DNA of 64,000 bases from Rubrivivax sp. (GTDB taxonomy: Bacteria; Pseudomonadota; Gammaproteobacteria; Burkholderiales; Burkholderiaceae_C), in assembly GCA_022843905.1 (NCBI GenBank), contig JALHMT010000024.1, forward strand, positions 1 through 64,000, given 5' to 3'. Below, piece after piece: positions 1 to 8,358 of the stretch. Numbering within the stretch: position 1 is the first letter of the stretch; every line of letters begins with the position of its first letter. A program made the translations under genes and the position numbers. The notes below the pieces were generated by a model. It ran no database searches. It saw only the letters and a program-made list of their open reading frames with translations, and was not told the origin of the DNA.

Positions 1-279
1 CGCTACAACTGCTTCGTCGCCACCGACCTCGAACTGCTGCTGCGCTCGCACGGCATCAACACGCTGATCATCACCGGCGTCAACACCAACAGCTGCGTGC
101 TGAGCACCGTCACCGCGGCCTGCTCGATGGACTTCGCCGTCATCGTGCCCAGCGACTGCGTGGACACCATGGACAAGCCCGAGCTGCACGACGCTGCGCT
201 GCTGTGCATCCGCACCGCCTTCGGCTTCGTGATGGGCTCGCAAGAGGTCATGGCCCTGCCCGAGCTGCAAGTCCGTTGA
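1..279 (+). CDS. Isochorismatase-family cysteine hydrolase, C-terminal part (5' end outside window)
   Basis: The reading frame is open from base 1, so only the last 92 residues are present. The fragment carries the family's active-site segment: a strand (LIITGVNTNSC) ending in the nucleophilic Cys, followed by a helix and the second strand with VPSDCVD. The family hydrolyses C-N bonds of small amides (maleamate, N-carbamoylsarcosine, biuret, ureidoacrylate) or isochorismate. The next gene starts two bases after the stop, so it is the first visible gene of a long + strand catabolic operon. In that context an amidase or carbamoyl-hydrolase role is more likely than isochorismate hydrolysis. The substrate cannot be told from this fragment. 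Confidence 0.9.
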   Translation, partial: RYNCFVATDLELLLRSHGINTLIITGVNTNSCVLSTVTAACSMDFAVIVPSDCVDTMDKPELHDAALLCIRTAFGFVMGSQEVMALPELQVR

Positions 280-281
280 GC

Positions 282-986
282 ATGGCCCCGGTGAACCCGA
301 CCGCGAACCGCGTCGCCCAGGCCCTGGCGCCGGGCCGGCCGCTGTGGATGGTCAACGGCGGCGGCGCTTCGGTCGATGCGGTGGACATGCTGGCGCGCGC
401 CGGGGCGAAGTGCCTCTTCATCGACTGCGAGCGCACGGCGGTCAACGTCGAGAGCGTCACTGCGCTGGTGCGCACGGCGCATTCGCACGGCCTGGCCGCG
501 GTGCTGCGCAGCGAATCGATGGCGCCCGAGATCCTGGTGCGTTACCTCGACCGCGGCATCGACGGCCTCATCGTGCCGCACGTCGAAACGGTGGCCGAAC
601 TGCAGGCCATCGGCGAGGTAGTGCGCTACGTCACCAAGGGCGAGCGCGCGCGCGTCTTCGCAGTGGCGCAGATCGAGTCGGCGCCGGCCGTGGAAAACGT
701 CGCGGCGCTCGCCGCGTGCGACGCCGTCGACGGTTTCCTCATCGGCCCGAACGACCTGTCGCACAGCCTGGGCTTCGCCGGCGACACCACGCGGCCGGAA
801 CTGAAGCAGGCCATCGATGGCGTGATCGCCACGCTGCAGCAGCACCGTCGCGCCTGGGGCATCCCCGGCCAGGCCGACACGGCTGCAAGCTGGGCGCAGC
901 GCGGCGCCGCCTTCCTGTACGGCACGCTCGACCAGATCGTCAAGGCCGGCTTCGCGCCGATGGCCGCGGCCGTCGGCGGCCGCTGA
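282..986 (+). CDS. HpcH/HpaI-type aldolase/citrate-lyase-family protein
   Basis: This 234-residue protein has the phosphoenolpyruvate/pyruvate-binding TIM-barrel signature of class II HpaI aldolases. The metal/pyruvate-binding acidic strand lies in AQIESAPAVEN and the conserved GPNDLSHSLG loop follows. An Arg in the early loop (VLRSES) would hold the pyruvate carboxylate. Such enzymes cleave 2-keto-3-deoxy or 2-keto-4-hydroxy acids into pyruvate (or glyoxylate) and an aldehyde. The ATG at 282 is two bases after the preceding stop. An upstream in-frame ATG at 204 lies inside that gene and is rejected. It could serve a late ring-fragment cleavage step, but the substrate is not determined. Confidence 0.9.
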   Translation: MAPVNPTANRVAQALAPGRPLWMVNGGGASVDAVDMLARAGAKCLFIDCERTAVNVESVTALVRTAHSHGLAAVLRSESMAPEILVRYLDRGIDGLIVPHVETVAELQAIGEVVRYVTKGERARVFAVAQIESAPAVENVAALAACDAVDGFLIGPNDLSHSLGFAGDTTRPELKQAIDGVIATLQQHRRAWGIPGQADTAASWAQRGAAFLYGTLDQIVKAGFAPMAAAVGGR

Positions 987-1014
987 GCCGCCCCCACCTT
1001 CCAAGGAGCCCGAC

Positions 1015-1914
1015 ATGCCCATGATCCCCGGTGAACGCGCGACCTACTCGGCCATCGTCGACCGCCCGCCGCTGACGCTGCCGGGCGGCAACAAGGTCAT
1101 CGTCTGGACCATCGTCAACCTGGAGGTGTGGGACATCTCGCGCCCCATGGCGCGCCAGGTGCTGCCCGCGCCCACCGGCGTGCCGCTGCTGCCCGACGTG
1201 CCCAACTGGGCCTGGCACGAGTACGGCATGCGCGTGGGCTTCTGGCGCTTCAAGAAGCTGTACGACGCGCTGGGCATCAAGCCCACGCTGTCGGTCAACG
1301 CGCGTGTCACGGTCGACTACCCGCGTGTGGCCTCGGCCTGCCTGGAAGCCGGCTGGGAGTTCATGGGTCACGCCTACGAGCAGATGCCCATCCACAAGGT
1401 GGAAGACCAGAAGGCGATGATCGAGCGCTCGATGGACACGCTGGAGAAGTTCTGCGGCAAGCGCCCCGTGGGCTGGCTCGGCCCGGGCCTGACGCAGACC
1501 TTCGAGACGCCCGACCTGCTGGCCGCGGCCGGCGTGAAGTACATCGGCGACTACCCCTACGACGACGAGCCCACCGAGATCCGCACCGCGCACGGCCCGC
1601 TGGTCACGCTGCCCTACACGGTGGAGAACAACGACATCCCGATGATGATCGTGCAGCACCACGAAGCCGCCTACTGGCAGCAGAAGTGCTGCGACACCTT
1701 CGACCGCTACTACCAGGAAGCCACCGAGTCGCCCGGCCGGCCGAAGATCATGGCCATCGCGATCCACCCCTACATCAGCGGCCAGCCCTTCCGCATCGGC
1801 TACCTCGAGAAGGTCTACGAGCACATCAACCGCCACAGCGGCGTGCTGCACTGGAACGGCGCGCAGATCCTCGACTGGTACGAACAGCAGAAGCTGCAGA
1901 AGGCCGCGAAGTGA
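1015..1914 (+). CDS. Polysaccharide-deacetylase-fold hydrolase (PuuE/cyclic-imidase-like), copy 1
   Basis: This 299-residue protein follows an AAGGAG Shine-Dalgarno 8 bases before ATG. The barrel motifs are NLEVWDI (33-41), NWAWHEYG (64-71), GHAYEQMPIH (118-127) and GWLGPGLTQT. Its length and the early strand carrying Glu instead of the canonical carbohydrate-esterase Asp-Asp pair resemble PuuE allantoinase and the cyclic imide hydrolase of this fold, not a chitin or peptidoglycan deacetylase. There is no signal peptide, so it is cytoplasmic. A clear paralogue lies at 2633-3565. Hydrolysis of a cyclic amide or imide fits the amidase, isochorismatase-fold and FAH-family neighbours. The substrate is inferred only. 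Confidence 0.9.
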   Translation: MPMIPGERATYSAIVDRPPLTLPGGNKVIVWTIVNLEVWDISRPMARQVLPAPTGVPLLPDVPNWAWHEYGMRVGFWRFKKLYDALGIKPTLSVNARVTVDYPRVASACLEAGWEFMGHAYEQMPIHKVEDQKAMIERSMDTLEKFCGKRPVGWLGPGLTQTFETPDLLAAAGVKYIGDYPYDDEPTEIRTAHGPLVTLPYTVENNDIPMMIVQHHEAAYWQQKCCDTFDRYYQEATESPGRPKIMAIAIHPYISGQPFRIGYLEKVYEHINRHSGVLHWNGAQILDWYEQQKLQKAAK

Positions 1915-2633
1915 CGCAGCCGGGCGGCCATGTCGTCGAGCCCGGCCCGCGGCCCTCGCTGGCCGTGCGCGGCAGCACGCAACGCTACCCGGTGCGGCGC
2001 ATCTACTGCATCGGCCGCAACTACCTGGCCCACATCCGCGAGATGGGCGAGGCCGACGAACGCGATCCGCCCATCTTCTTCCAGAAGCCGGGCGACGCCC
2101 TGGTGGAAGAAGGCCGGCCGCTGCCCTACCCCAGCGCGACCCAGGACTACCAGTACGAGGCCGAGTTGGTGGTGGCCATCGGCAGCGCGGGCCTCGGCAT
2201 CCCGCTGGCGCAGGCGCTCGACCATGTCTACGGCTACGCCATCGGCCTGGACATGACGCGGCGCGACCTGCAGCGCGCGGCGGCCAAGGCCGGCCACCCC
2301 TGGGAGAACGGCAAGGCCTTCGATCACTCCGCGCCCTGCGGCGAGGTGGTGCCGGCAGCCCTCTGCGGCCACCCTTCGAAAGGCGCGCTGACGCTGTCGG
2401 TGAACGGCCAGCCGCGCCAGAAGACCGACCTGTCGCAGCTGATCTGGAACGTGCCCGAGATCATCGCCAACCTGTCGCTGCTGTACCGCCTGATGCCGGG
2501 CGACCTGATCTACACCGGCACGCCCGACGGCGTGGGGCCGGTGGTGCCGGGCGACGTGATCGAGGCCCGCATCGAAGGGCTGGGCGCGTTCCGTGCGCAG
2601 GTGGGCGAGCCGCTGCCCGCAGGAGCTGCCTGA
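1911..2633 (+). CDS. Fumarylacetoacetate-hydrolase-family protein
   Basis: This 240-residue FAH-fold enzyme starts at GTG 1911, giving a GTGA overlap with the stop of the preceding gene. A longer upstream frame is only read-through inside that gene. Visible family elements are the CIGRNYLAH motif near residue 32, the metal-binding acidic segment EAELVVAIG, and the C-terminal TGTPDGVG loop. Relatives hydrolyse or decarboxylate acylpyruvates, 5-oxopent-3-ene-tricarboxylates and related keto acids. Sitting between two imidase-like paralogues with overlaps on both sides, it is translationally coupled to them and probably acts on an intermediate of the same pathway. Confidence 0.9.
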   Translation: MTQPGGHVVEPGPRPSLAVRGSTQRYPVRRIYCIGRNYLAHIREMGEADERDPPIFFQKPGDALVEEGRPLPYPSATQDYQYEAELVVAIGSAGLGIPLAQALDHVYGYAIGLDMTRRDLQRAAAKAGHPWENGKAFDHSAPCGEVVPAALCGHPSKGALTLSVNGQPRQKTDLSQLIWNVPEIIANLSLLYRLMPGDLIYTGTPDGVGPVVPGDVIEARIEGLGAFRAQVGEPLPAGAA

Positions 2634-3565
2634 TGCGCCCCCATGAACGCCTGAGCTACTCGCCCATCGCCGGCCGGCCGAAGCTGCTGCTGCCCGGCGG
2701 TGCGCGAATGGTCGTCTGGGTCATCGTCAATGTCGAGGAATGGGACATCGACCAGCCCATGCCGCGCACCGTGCTCACGCCGCCGGCCGGCGGCCAGCCC
2801 TCGCCCGACATCCCCAACTGGGCCTGGCACGAGTACGGCAACCGCGTCGGCTTCTGGCGCATGCTCGAAGTCTTCGACCAGTTCCGCATTCCGGGTGTGC
2901 TGGCCGTCAACGGCAGCTGCCTGAAGACCTACCCGCAGATCGCGGAGGCGGCGATGGCGCGCAACTGGGAGTTCCTGGGCCACGGCTTCATCCAGAAGAA
3001 CATGCAGAAGGTGGACGACGAGGCCGAGGCCATCCGCCTGACCACCGAGGCCATCCGCGACTTCAGCGGCAAGCCGCCGCGCGGCTGGCTGGGCCCGGGC
3101 CTCACCGAGACCTGGCACACGCCCGACCTGCTGCAGGAGGCCGGCTACGACTACGTCTGCGACTGGGTGCTCGACGACCAGCCGGTGGAACTGAAGACGC
3201 GCAGCGGCGGCAGCATCACCAACATCCCGTACACGCAGGAATGCAACGACGTGGCGATGATGCTGATCCAGCACCACAGCGCGCGCGAGTACTACGAGCG
3301 TGCGATGGACCAGTTCGACCAGCTCTACGAAGACTCGCGCGACAGCGCGCGCGTGATGGCGCTGGTGGTGCACCCCTACATCATGGGCGCGCCGCACCGC
3401 CTGAAGTGGTTCCGCCAGGTCTTCGAGCGCATGAGCGCGCGCAAGGACGTGCTGTTCTGGACCGGCGAGCAGATCCTCGACTGGCACCGCGCGGAGCAGG
3501 AGCGCATCCAGCGGGAAGCGCAGCAGGCGCGTCTGCCCCGTGAATCGAAGGCGGGCCCCGCCTGA
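2633..3565 (+). CDS. Polysaccharide-deacetylase-fold hydrolase (PuuE/cyclic-imidase-like), copy 2
   Basis: This is a 310-residue paralogue of the protein at 1015-1914. NVEEWDI (33-39), NWAWHEYG (62-69), GWLGPGLTET and the C-terminal VVHPYIMG block align by eye. The start overlaps the preceding stop by one base (TGATG). Unlike copy 1, the second His of the GH-x7-H segment is replaced: copy 1 has His127, whereas the equivalent position here is Gln125, so metal binding or substrate may differ. No signal peptide is seen. It overlaps the permease gene that follows by one base (TGATG), tying hydrolysis and uptake into one transcript. Confidence 0.9.
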   Translation: MRPHERLSYSPIAGRPKLLLPGGARMVVWVIVNVEEWDIDQPMPRTVLTPPAGGQPSPDIPNWAWHEYGNRVGFWRMLEVFDQFRIPGVLAVNGSCLKTYPQIAEAAMARNWEFLGHGFIQKNMQKVDDEAEAIRLTTEAIRDFSGKPPRGWLGPGLTETWHTPDLLQEAGYDYVCDWVLDDQPVELKTRSGGSITNIPYTQECNDVAMMLIQHHSAREYYERAMDQFDQLYEDSRDSARVMALVVHPYIMGAPHRLKWFRQVFERMSARKDVLFWTGEQILDWHRAEQERIQREAQQARLPRESKAGPA

Positions 3566-4419
3566 TGTCCTCCTCGCTCCTGCAGCTGTTCAACAGCTTC
3601 ACCTTCGCGGCGCTGCTGTTCCTGGTGGCCAGCGGCTTCACGCTGATCTTCGGCCTGATGCGCATCGTCAACCTGGCGCATGGCGCGATGTACCTGATGG
3701 GCGGCTACGTGGCCTACGCCGCGGCCACCGCGAGCGGCAGCTTCACGCTGGGGCTGGTGGCGGCCATCGTGGCGGTGGCGCTGCTGGGGCTGGTGACGCA
3801 ATCGCTGCTGCGTTTCGTGAAGGGCAACGAGCTGCGCCAGGTGCTGCTGACGCTGGGCCTGGCGCTGATGCTCAACGACGCCGCGCTGGTGATCTTCGGC
3901 GGCGACACCTTCAGCGTGCCCACCCCGGAGTGGCTGCGCGGGCCGGTGCAGGTGTTCGGCATCTACTACCCGAAGTACCGCCTGTTCGTGCTGGGCGTGG
4001 GCGTGGCCGTGCTGATCGGCCTGTGGCTGCTGATGCACCACACGCGGCTGGGGGCGCTCATCCGCGCCGGCGTGGACGACGCCGAGACCGTCGAGGCCAT
4101 GGGCGTCAACATCCGCCTGGTCTTCGTGGCCACCTTCATGCTGGGCATGGCGCTGGCGGGCATCGCCGGGGCGCTGGGCGGCGCCTTCCTGTCGCTGTAC
4201 CCCACGGCCGACTCCGAGATCCTGGTGTACAGCCTGGCGGTGGTGATCATCGGCGGGCGCGGCAGCCTGGCCGGCGCCGCCGTCGGCAGCCTGGCCGTGG
4301 CCATGCTGTCCACCTACGGTCAGGTCTGGTTCCCTGAACTGTCGTACTTCGTGATCTTCGGGCCGATGGCGTTGCTGCTGGCCTTCCGCCCCCTGGGGCT
4401 CTTCGGGCGGGCCATCTGA
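3565..4419 (+). CDS. livH: Branched-chain amino-acid-type ABC transporter permease (LivH family)
   Basis: The 284-residue inner-membrane permease has about eight hydrophobic segments. LivH-family sequence includes GLMRIVNLAHGAMYLMGGY (31-49) near the N-terminus and the cytoplasmic coupling region GVDDAETVEAMGVN. The C-terminus has VVIIGGRGSLAGAAVG. It pairs with the LivM-type permease that follows. In this family the imported compound need not be an amino acid: urea, short amides and aromatic acids also use HAAT-type importers. Given the hydrolase neighbours, it probably imports the compound they degrade. Confidence 0.93.
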   Translation: MSSSLLQLFNSFTFAALLFLVASGFTLIFGLMRIVNLAHGAMYLMGGYVAYAAATASGSFTLGLVAAIVAVALLGLVTQSLLRFVKGNELRQVLLTLGLALMLNDAALVIFGGDTFSVPTPEWLRGPVQVFGIYYPKYRLFVLGVGVAVLIGLWLLMHHTRLGALIRAGVDDAETVEAMGVNIRLVFVATFMLGMALAGIAGALGGAFLSLYPTADSEILVYSLAVVIIGGRGSLAGAAVGSLAVAMLSTYGQVWFPELSYFVIFGPMALLLAFRPLGLFGRAI

Positions 4420-5348
4420 TGAATCTTCGATCGCCCTGGCTCATCGTCGTTTCGCTGCTGCTGCTGGTCACCGTGCCCGTCACGATGCCCGGCTACCTCA
4501 CCAGCCTGGCCACGCTGACGCTGATCTACGCGCTGCTGGCCATGTCCATCGACATCCTGGCCGGCTACGCCGGGCGCACGCCGCTGTGCCACGGCGCCAT
4601 CTTCGGCACCGCCACCTACGTCGTCATGTACTACGCCACCACGGCCGGCGGCAACCCCTGGCTGGCGCTGGTACTGGGCCTGCTGGCGGCGCTGGCCATC
4701 TCGCTGATCTTCGCCGCGCTGGCGGTGCGCACCCACGGCGTGTACTTCCTGCTGCTGACCCTGGCGCTGGGCATGGTCGTGTGGGGCGTGTGCCAGCGCT
4801 GGACTTCGGTGACCGGCGGCGAGAACGGCCTGCGCGGCAACGCCCGGCCCGCGATGCTGGCCGACCCCGTCGTCTTCTACTACTTCGTGCTGGGCGTGGG
4901 CCTGGTGGCCACCTACGTCATGTGGCGCTTCGTGCGTTCGCCCTTCGGCCTGTCGCTCAAGGGCATCCGCGAGAGCGAGTCGCGCATGCGCAGCCTGGGC
5001 TACAACACCACGCGCCACCTGCTCATCGGCTTCCTGTTCTCCGGCCTGATGGCGGGCCTCTCGGGCGTGCTGTACGCGTGGTTCAACAGCTTCGTGAGCC
5101 CGTCGACCGTGGCGCTGGCGCAGTCGGTCAAGGGCCTGCTGATGGTCATCGTGGGCGGTGTCGGCACGCTCTTCGGCGGCGTCGTGGGCGCCGCGGTGAT
5201 CATCGTGCTCGAGAACGTCGTCAGCTCCTTCACCGAGCGCTGGTCGATGGTGCTGGGTGCCCTCTTCGTGCTGACCATGATCTTCGCGCCCGAGGGCATC
5301 GTCGGCAAGCTCCGCTCCTATCTGGCCCGCCGTCGCCGCCGCGACTGA
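4419..5348 (+). CDS. livM: Branched-chain amino-acid-type ABC transporter permease (LivM family)
   Basis: This 309-residue permease begins within the stop of livH (TGATG). It has the LivM-type signature LAGYAGRTPLCHGAIFGTATY in the first third, the coupling helix GLSLKGIRESESRMRSLGYN, and the terminal VVGGVGTLFGG block. The C-terminus ends in a basic RRRRR-rich tail. Consensus LivM has GQ-x-SLGH where this one reads GRTPLCHG, a small departure in the pore-proximal loop. It forms the membrane channel with LivH. Confidence 0.93.
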   Translation: MNLRSPWLIVVSLLLLVTVPVTMPGYLTSLATLTLIYALLAMSIDILAGYAGRTPLCHGAIFGTATYVVMYYATTAGGNPWLALVLGLLAALAISLIFAALAVRTHGVYFLLLTLALGMVVWGVCQRWTSVTGGENGLRGNARPAMLADPVVFYYFVLGVGLVATYVMWRFVRSPFGLSLKGIRESESRMRSLGYNTTRHLLIGFLFSGLMAGLSGVLYAWFNSFVSPSTVALAQSVKGLLMVIVGGVGTLFGGVVGAAVIIVLENVVSSFTERWSMVLGALFVLTMIFAPEGIVGKLRSYLARRRRRD

Positions 5349-5392
5349 GCTGCACCCCTTCCTCACCCCGTCACCTTCACCAGGAGAGTTCC

Positions 5393-6652
5393 ATGGATCG
5401 CAGAAACTTCGTCAAGTCGTCCACCGCCCTCGGTGGCCTCGCGGCCTTCGGCGCTTTCGACAAGGTGCTCGCGCAGGGCACCGGACCGATCAAGATCGGC
5501 CTGCTGACGCCGCTGACCGGCGTCGTGGCCTCGGGCGGCAGGGAGATCGCCGAAGGCTTCAACCTCTACTGGGACCAGATCGGCAAGAAGATCGGCAACC
5601 GCGAGGTACAGGTGACGGTGGAGGACGACGGCTCCAACCCCGACATCTCGCTGCAGAAGGCGCGCAAGCTCACCGAGCAGACCAAGGTCGACTTCCTGAT
5701 CGGCAACCTGCTGGCCAATACCGGCCTGGCGGTGGCCGAATACACGCGGGCCTCGGGCATCCCGTACTTCATCCCCGTCATCGCCGCCGACGACCTCACG
5801 CAGCGCAAGCGCCTGCCCAACGTCATCCGCGTGGCCGGCTACACCGCCAGCCAGATGCCGCGCCCGCTGGCCGACTACGCCTACAAGAAGCTGGGCCTGC
5901 GCAAGGTCGTCACGATCTCGCAGGACTACACCTTCGGCCACGAACAGTGTGGCGGCTTCGCGCAGGTCTTCAGCGAACTCGGCGGCAGCATCGCCTCGCA
6001 GATCTGGCACCCGCTCAACACGCAGGACTTCAGCCCCTTCATCGCGCAGATCCAGGCCGCCGCGCCCGACGCCGTGTTCGCGATGGAGACCGGCGCCGAC
6101 GCCACGCGCTTCATCCAGCAGTGGTCGAACTTCGGCATGAAGGGCAAGATCCGGCTGCTGGGCGCGCAGAACGCCACCGACCAGTCGGTGATCCGCACCC
6201 TGGGCGCCGAGGCCGAGGGCATCATCAGCTCGGCGCACTTCGCCGAAGGCGGCGACGCCCCGGCGACGCAGAAGTTCGTCGCCGAGTACCAGGCGGCCTT
6301 CAAGAAGCTGCCCTCGATCTACGGCTTCTCGCACTACTCGGCCGCGATGTGGCTCACCGAGGCCATCAAGAGCATCGGCGGCAACATCGAGGACCGCCCG
6401 AAGTTCCTGGACGCCGTGCGCAAGACCGTGCTCACCGGCTCGCCGCTGGGCCGTCCGGTGCGCCTGGACGAGTACGGCAACCCGGTCTACGACGTCTTCA
6501 TCCGCGACGTCGTCAAGCGTCCCGACGGCAGTTTCTGGAACAAGCCGATCGAGACCTACCCGAACGTCTCGCAGTTCTGGACCTACAAGGTCGACGACTA
6601 CCTCAAGCAGCCTTCCTATTCGCGTACGTTCCAAGGCATCAAGAAGTCCTGA
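5393..6652 (+). CDS. ABC transporter periplasmic substrate-binding protein (LivK/HAAT type)
   Basis: This 419-residue Periplasmic_binding_6 protein follows an AGGAGA ribosome-binding site. The N-terminus RRNFVKSS... ends near VLAQG, a twin-arginine-like signal peptide of about 28 residues, which is common in betaproteobacterial HAAT proteins. The mature protein starts with KIGLLTPLTG, the first strand of lobe I, and keeps the EDDGSNPD and ISQDYTFG segments. It captures the imported compound and delivers it to LivHM. The ligand cannot be assigned from sequence. Confidence 0.92.
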   Translation: MDRRNFVKSSTALGGLAAFGAFDKVLAQGTGPIKIGLLTPLTGVVASGGREIAEGFNLYWDQIGKKIGNREVQVTVEDDGSNPDISLQKARKLTEQTKVDFLIGNLLANTGLAVAEYTRASGIPYFIPVIAADDLTQRKRLPNVIRVAGYTASQMPRPLADYAYKKLGLRKVVTISQDYTFGHEQCGGFAQVFSELGGSIASQIWHPLNTQDFSPFIAQIQAAAPDAVFAMETGADATRFIQQWSNFGMKGKIRLLGAQNATDQSVIRTLGAEAEGIISSAHFAEGGDAPATQKFVAEYQAAFKKLPSIYGFSHYSAAMWLTEAIKSIGGNIEDRPKFLDAVRKTVLTGSPLGRPVRLDEYGNPVYDVFIRDVVKRPDGSFWNKPIETYPNVSQFWTYKVDDYLKQPSYSRTFQGIKKS

Positions 6653-6660
6653 GATCGGCG

Positions 6661-7407
6661 ATGTTGCTCAGCCTGCAGAACGTCAGCATCCACTTCGGCG
6701 CGCTCAAGGCCGTCGATGGCGTGAGCCTGCAGGTGGCCGAGGGCGAGCGCGTGGCGATCCTGGGGCCCAACGGCGCCGGGAAGACCACGCTGTTCAATGC
6801 CATCACCGGCATGACGCCGGCCACCGGCGGCCAGGTGCTGCTGCAGGGCCAGGACATCACGCGGGCGACGCCCGATGCGCGCGCCCACGGCGGCATCGCG
6901 CGCACCTTCCAGATCACCAACCTGTTCTTCGGCCTGAGCATCGAAGAGAACCTGCTGCTGGCCACGCGCGGCCTGGCGAAGAGCCGCTGGGCCTTCTGGC
7001 GCAGCGGCGACGCGATGGGCGACGAGCGCAGCATCGTCGACTCGGCGCTGGCGCGCTGTCATCTCGAAGCCAAGCGCCACCTGCTGGTCAAGGAGATCTC
7101 CTACGGCGAGCAGCGCCAGCTGGAGCTGGCGATGTCGCTGACCAGCAGCCCCAGGCTGCTGCTCCTGGACGAACCGGCGGCCGGCCTGTCGCCGGCCGAA
7201 CGCGTGGTGATGGCCGAGGTCATCCGCGGCCTGCCCAAGACGCTGTCGCTGATCCTCATCGAGCACGACATCGACCTCGCGCTGGGCCTGGTCGACCGCG
7301 TGGTCTGCATGTACCAGGGCGCGGTGCTGGTGGAGGGCCGACCCGACGAGATCCGCGGCAACCCGCAGGTGCAGGAGATCTATCTGGGGAGGCCGCGCGG
7401 TGCTTGA
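6661..7407 (+). CDS. livG: ABC transporter ATP-binding protein (LivG family)
   Basis: This 248-residue ATPase has Walker A GPNGAGKTT (35-43), the LivG insertion with ARTFQITNLF, the signature ISYGEQRQLELA and Walker B LLLLDEPAAGLSP followed by the H-loop LIEHD. The ABC signature reads YGEQ, the common variant of this subfamily, instead of SGGQ. The start is eight bases after the binding-protein stop. It overlaps livF by eight bases. Confidence 0.93.
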   Translation: MLLSLQNVSIHFGALKAVDGVSLQVAEGERVAILGPNGAGKTTLFNAITGMTPATGGQVLLQGQDITRATPDARAHGGIARTFQITNLFFGLSIEENLLLATRGLAKSRWAFWRSGDAMGDERSIVDSALARCHLEAKRHLLVKEISYGEQRQLELAMSLTSSPRLLLLDEPAAGLSPAERVVMAEVIRGLPKTLSLILIEHDIDLALGLVDRVVCMYQGAVLVEGRPDEIRGNPQVQEIYLGRPRGA

Positions 7408-8101
7408 GATTCAGAACGTCTGTTCGGCCTATGGCGAAGCGCGGGTGCTCGACCATGTCTCGATGCAGGTGCGCGAGGGCGAGATCGTCGCGCTGCTGGG
7501 CCGCAACGGCATGGGCAAGACCTCGCTGGTGCGCACGGTGATGGGTCTGGGCTCACCGCGGCTGACCGAGGGCCGCATCCTGCTCGACGGGCAGGACCTG
7601 GCGGGCCTGCGCTCGAACCAGATCGCCGCGCGGCGCATCGGCTACGTGCCGCAGGGGCGCCGCCTGTTCGCCTCGCTGACGGTGCTGGAGCACCTGGAGA
7701 TGCTGGACCGCGGCAGCACCGGCGCCTGGACCGTCAAGCGCGTGTTCGAGGCCTTTCCGCGGCTGGGAGAGCGCAAGCAGCACCGCGGCAGCCAGCTCTC
7801 GGGCGGCGAGCGCCAGATGCTGGCCATCGGCCGCGCGCTGATGACGGGGCCCAGGTTCATCCTGATGGACGAGCCCACCGAAGGCCTGGCGCCGGTGATG
7901 GTGGAGATCGTCGAGAAGATCCTCGAAGCCCTGCGCAAGGAGGGCCTGGGGGTGCTGCTGGTCGAGCAGAATCTCTACAGCGCCCTGGCCGTGGCCGACC
8001 GCGTGTGCATCTTCGAGACCGGCCGCGTGGTCTGGGAAGGCACGCCGGCGCAACTGCAGGCCCAGCAGGACCTGCTCGAACGCTACCTCGGAATTCATTG
8101 A
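7400..8101 (+). CDS. livF: ABC transporter ATP-binding protein (LivF family)
   Basis: This 233-residue ATPase begins at GTG 7400, inside the end of livG. It has Walker A GRNGMGKTS near residues 33-41, GYVPQGRRLFASLTVLEHL, the signature LSGGERQMLAIGRAL, Walker B FILMDEPTEGLAP and the H-loop region VLLVEQN. With LivG it powers the importer. It completes an HMKGF set, so all five transporter parts are present in one operon. Confidence 0.93.
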   Translation: MLEIQNVCSAYGEARVLDHVSMQVREGEIVALLGRNGMGKTSLVRTVMGLGSPRLTEGRILLDGQDLAGLRSNQIAARRIGYVPQGRRLFASLTVLEHLEMLDRGSTGAWTVKRVFEAFPRLGERKQHRGSQLSGGERQMLAIGRALMTGPRFILMDEPTEGLAPVMVEIVEKILEALRKEGLGVLLVEQNLYSALAVADRVCIFETGRVVWEGTPAQLQAQQDLLERYLGIH

Positions 8102-8148
8102 GCCCCGGCGCCGCGGCGCAGGGAGGTCTCCCCCCACTGGTACCGACC

Positions 8149-8358
8149 ATGACCCTGAAAGCCCCACCCCCGCTGGTGAACCTGGCGCTGACCGACTGGA
8201 GCGCCGAGCGCGTGGCCATCACGATGGCGCTGGCCGCGCCCAACGACCAGCGCGTTGCGCAGGCCGCGCTGGAGCTGCTGGCGCTGGAAGACCACGTCGC
8301 CGCGCACGCCGCCTGGGCCGACGCGCAGGGCGCGCAGAAGCCGGACGGTGCATCGTGA
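8149..8358 (+). CDS. Small protein coupled to an amidase, possible AtzG/GatC-like subunit
   Basis: This 69-residue acidic, alanine-rich protein begins MTLKAPPPLV at ATG 8149, with GGGAGG about 20 bases upstream. Its stop overlaps the amidase start (GTGA), so the two are translationally coupled. Small GatC-like partners such as AtzG (about 70 residues) precede or accompany amidase-signature enzymes such as AtzE and form tight complexes with them. Size, position and predicted helical content fit that pattern, but no diagnostic motif was recognised. The frame is open further upstream into livF; that extension is not preferred. Confidence 0.6.
   Translation: MTLKAPPPLVNLALTDWSAERVAITMALAAPNDQRVAQAALELLALEDHVAAHAAWADAQGAQKPDGAS

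Noticed and set aside
8005..8358. Longer version of the small amidase-partner gene
   Set aside because: The extension lies inside livF in another frame and is basic and Gly/Ala/Arg-rich, unlike the acidic core; ATG 8149 is preferred.
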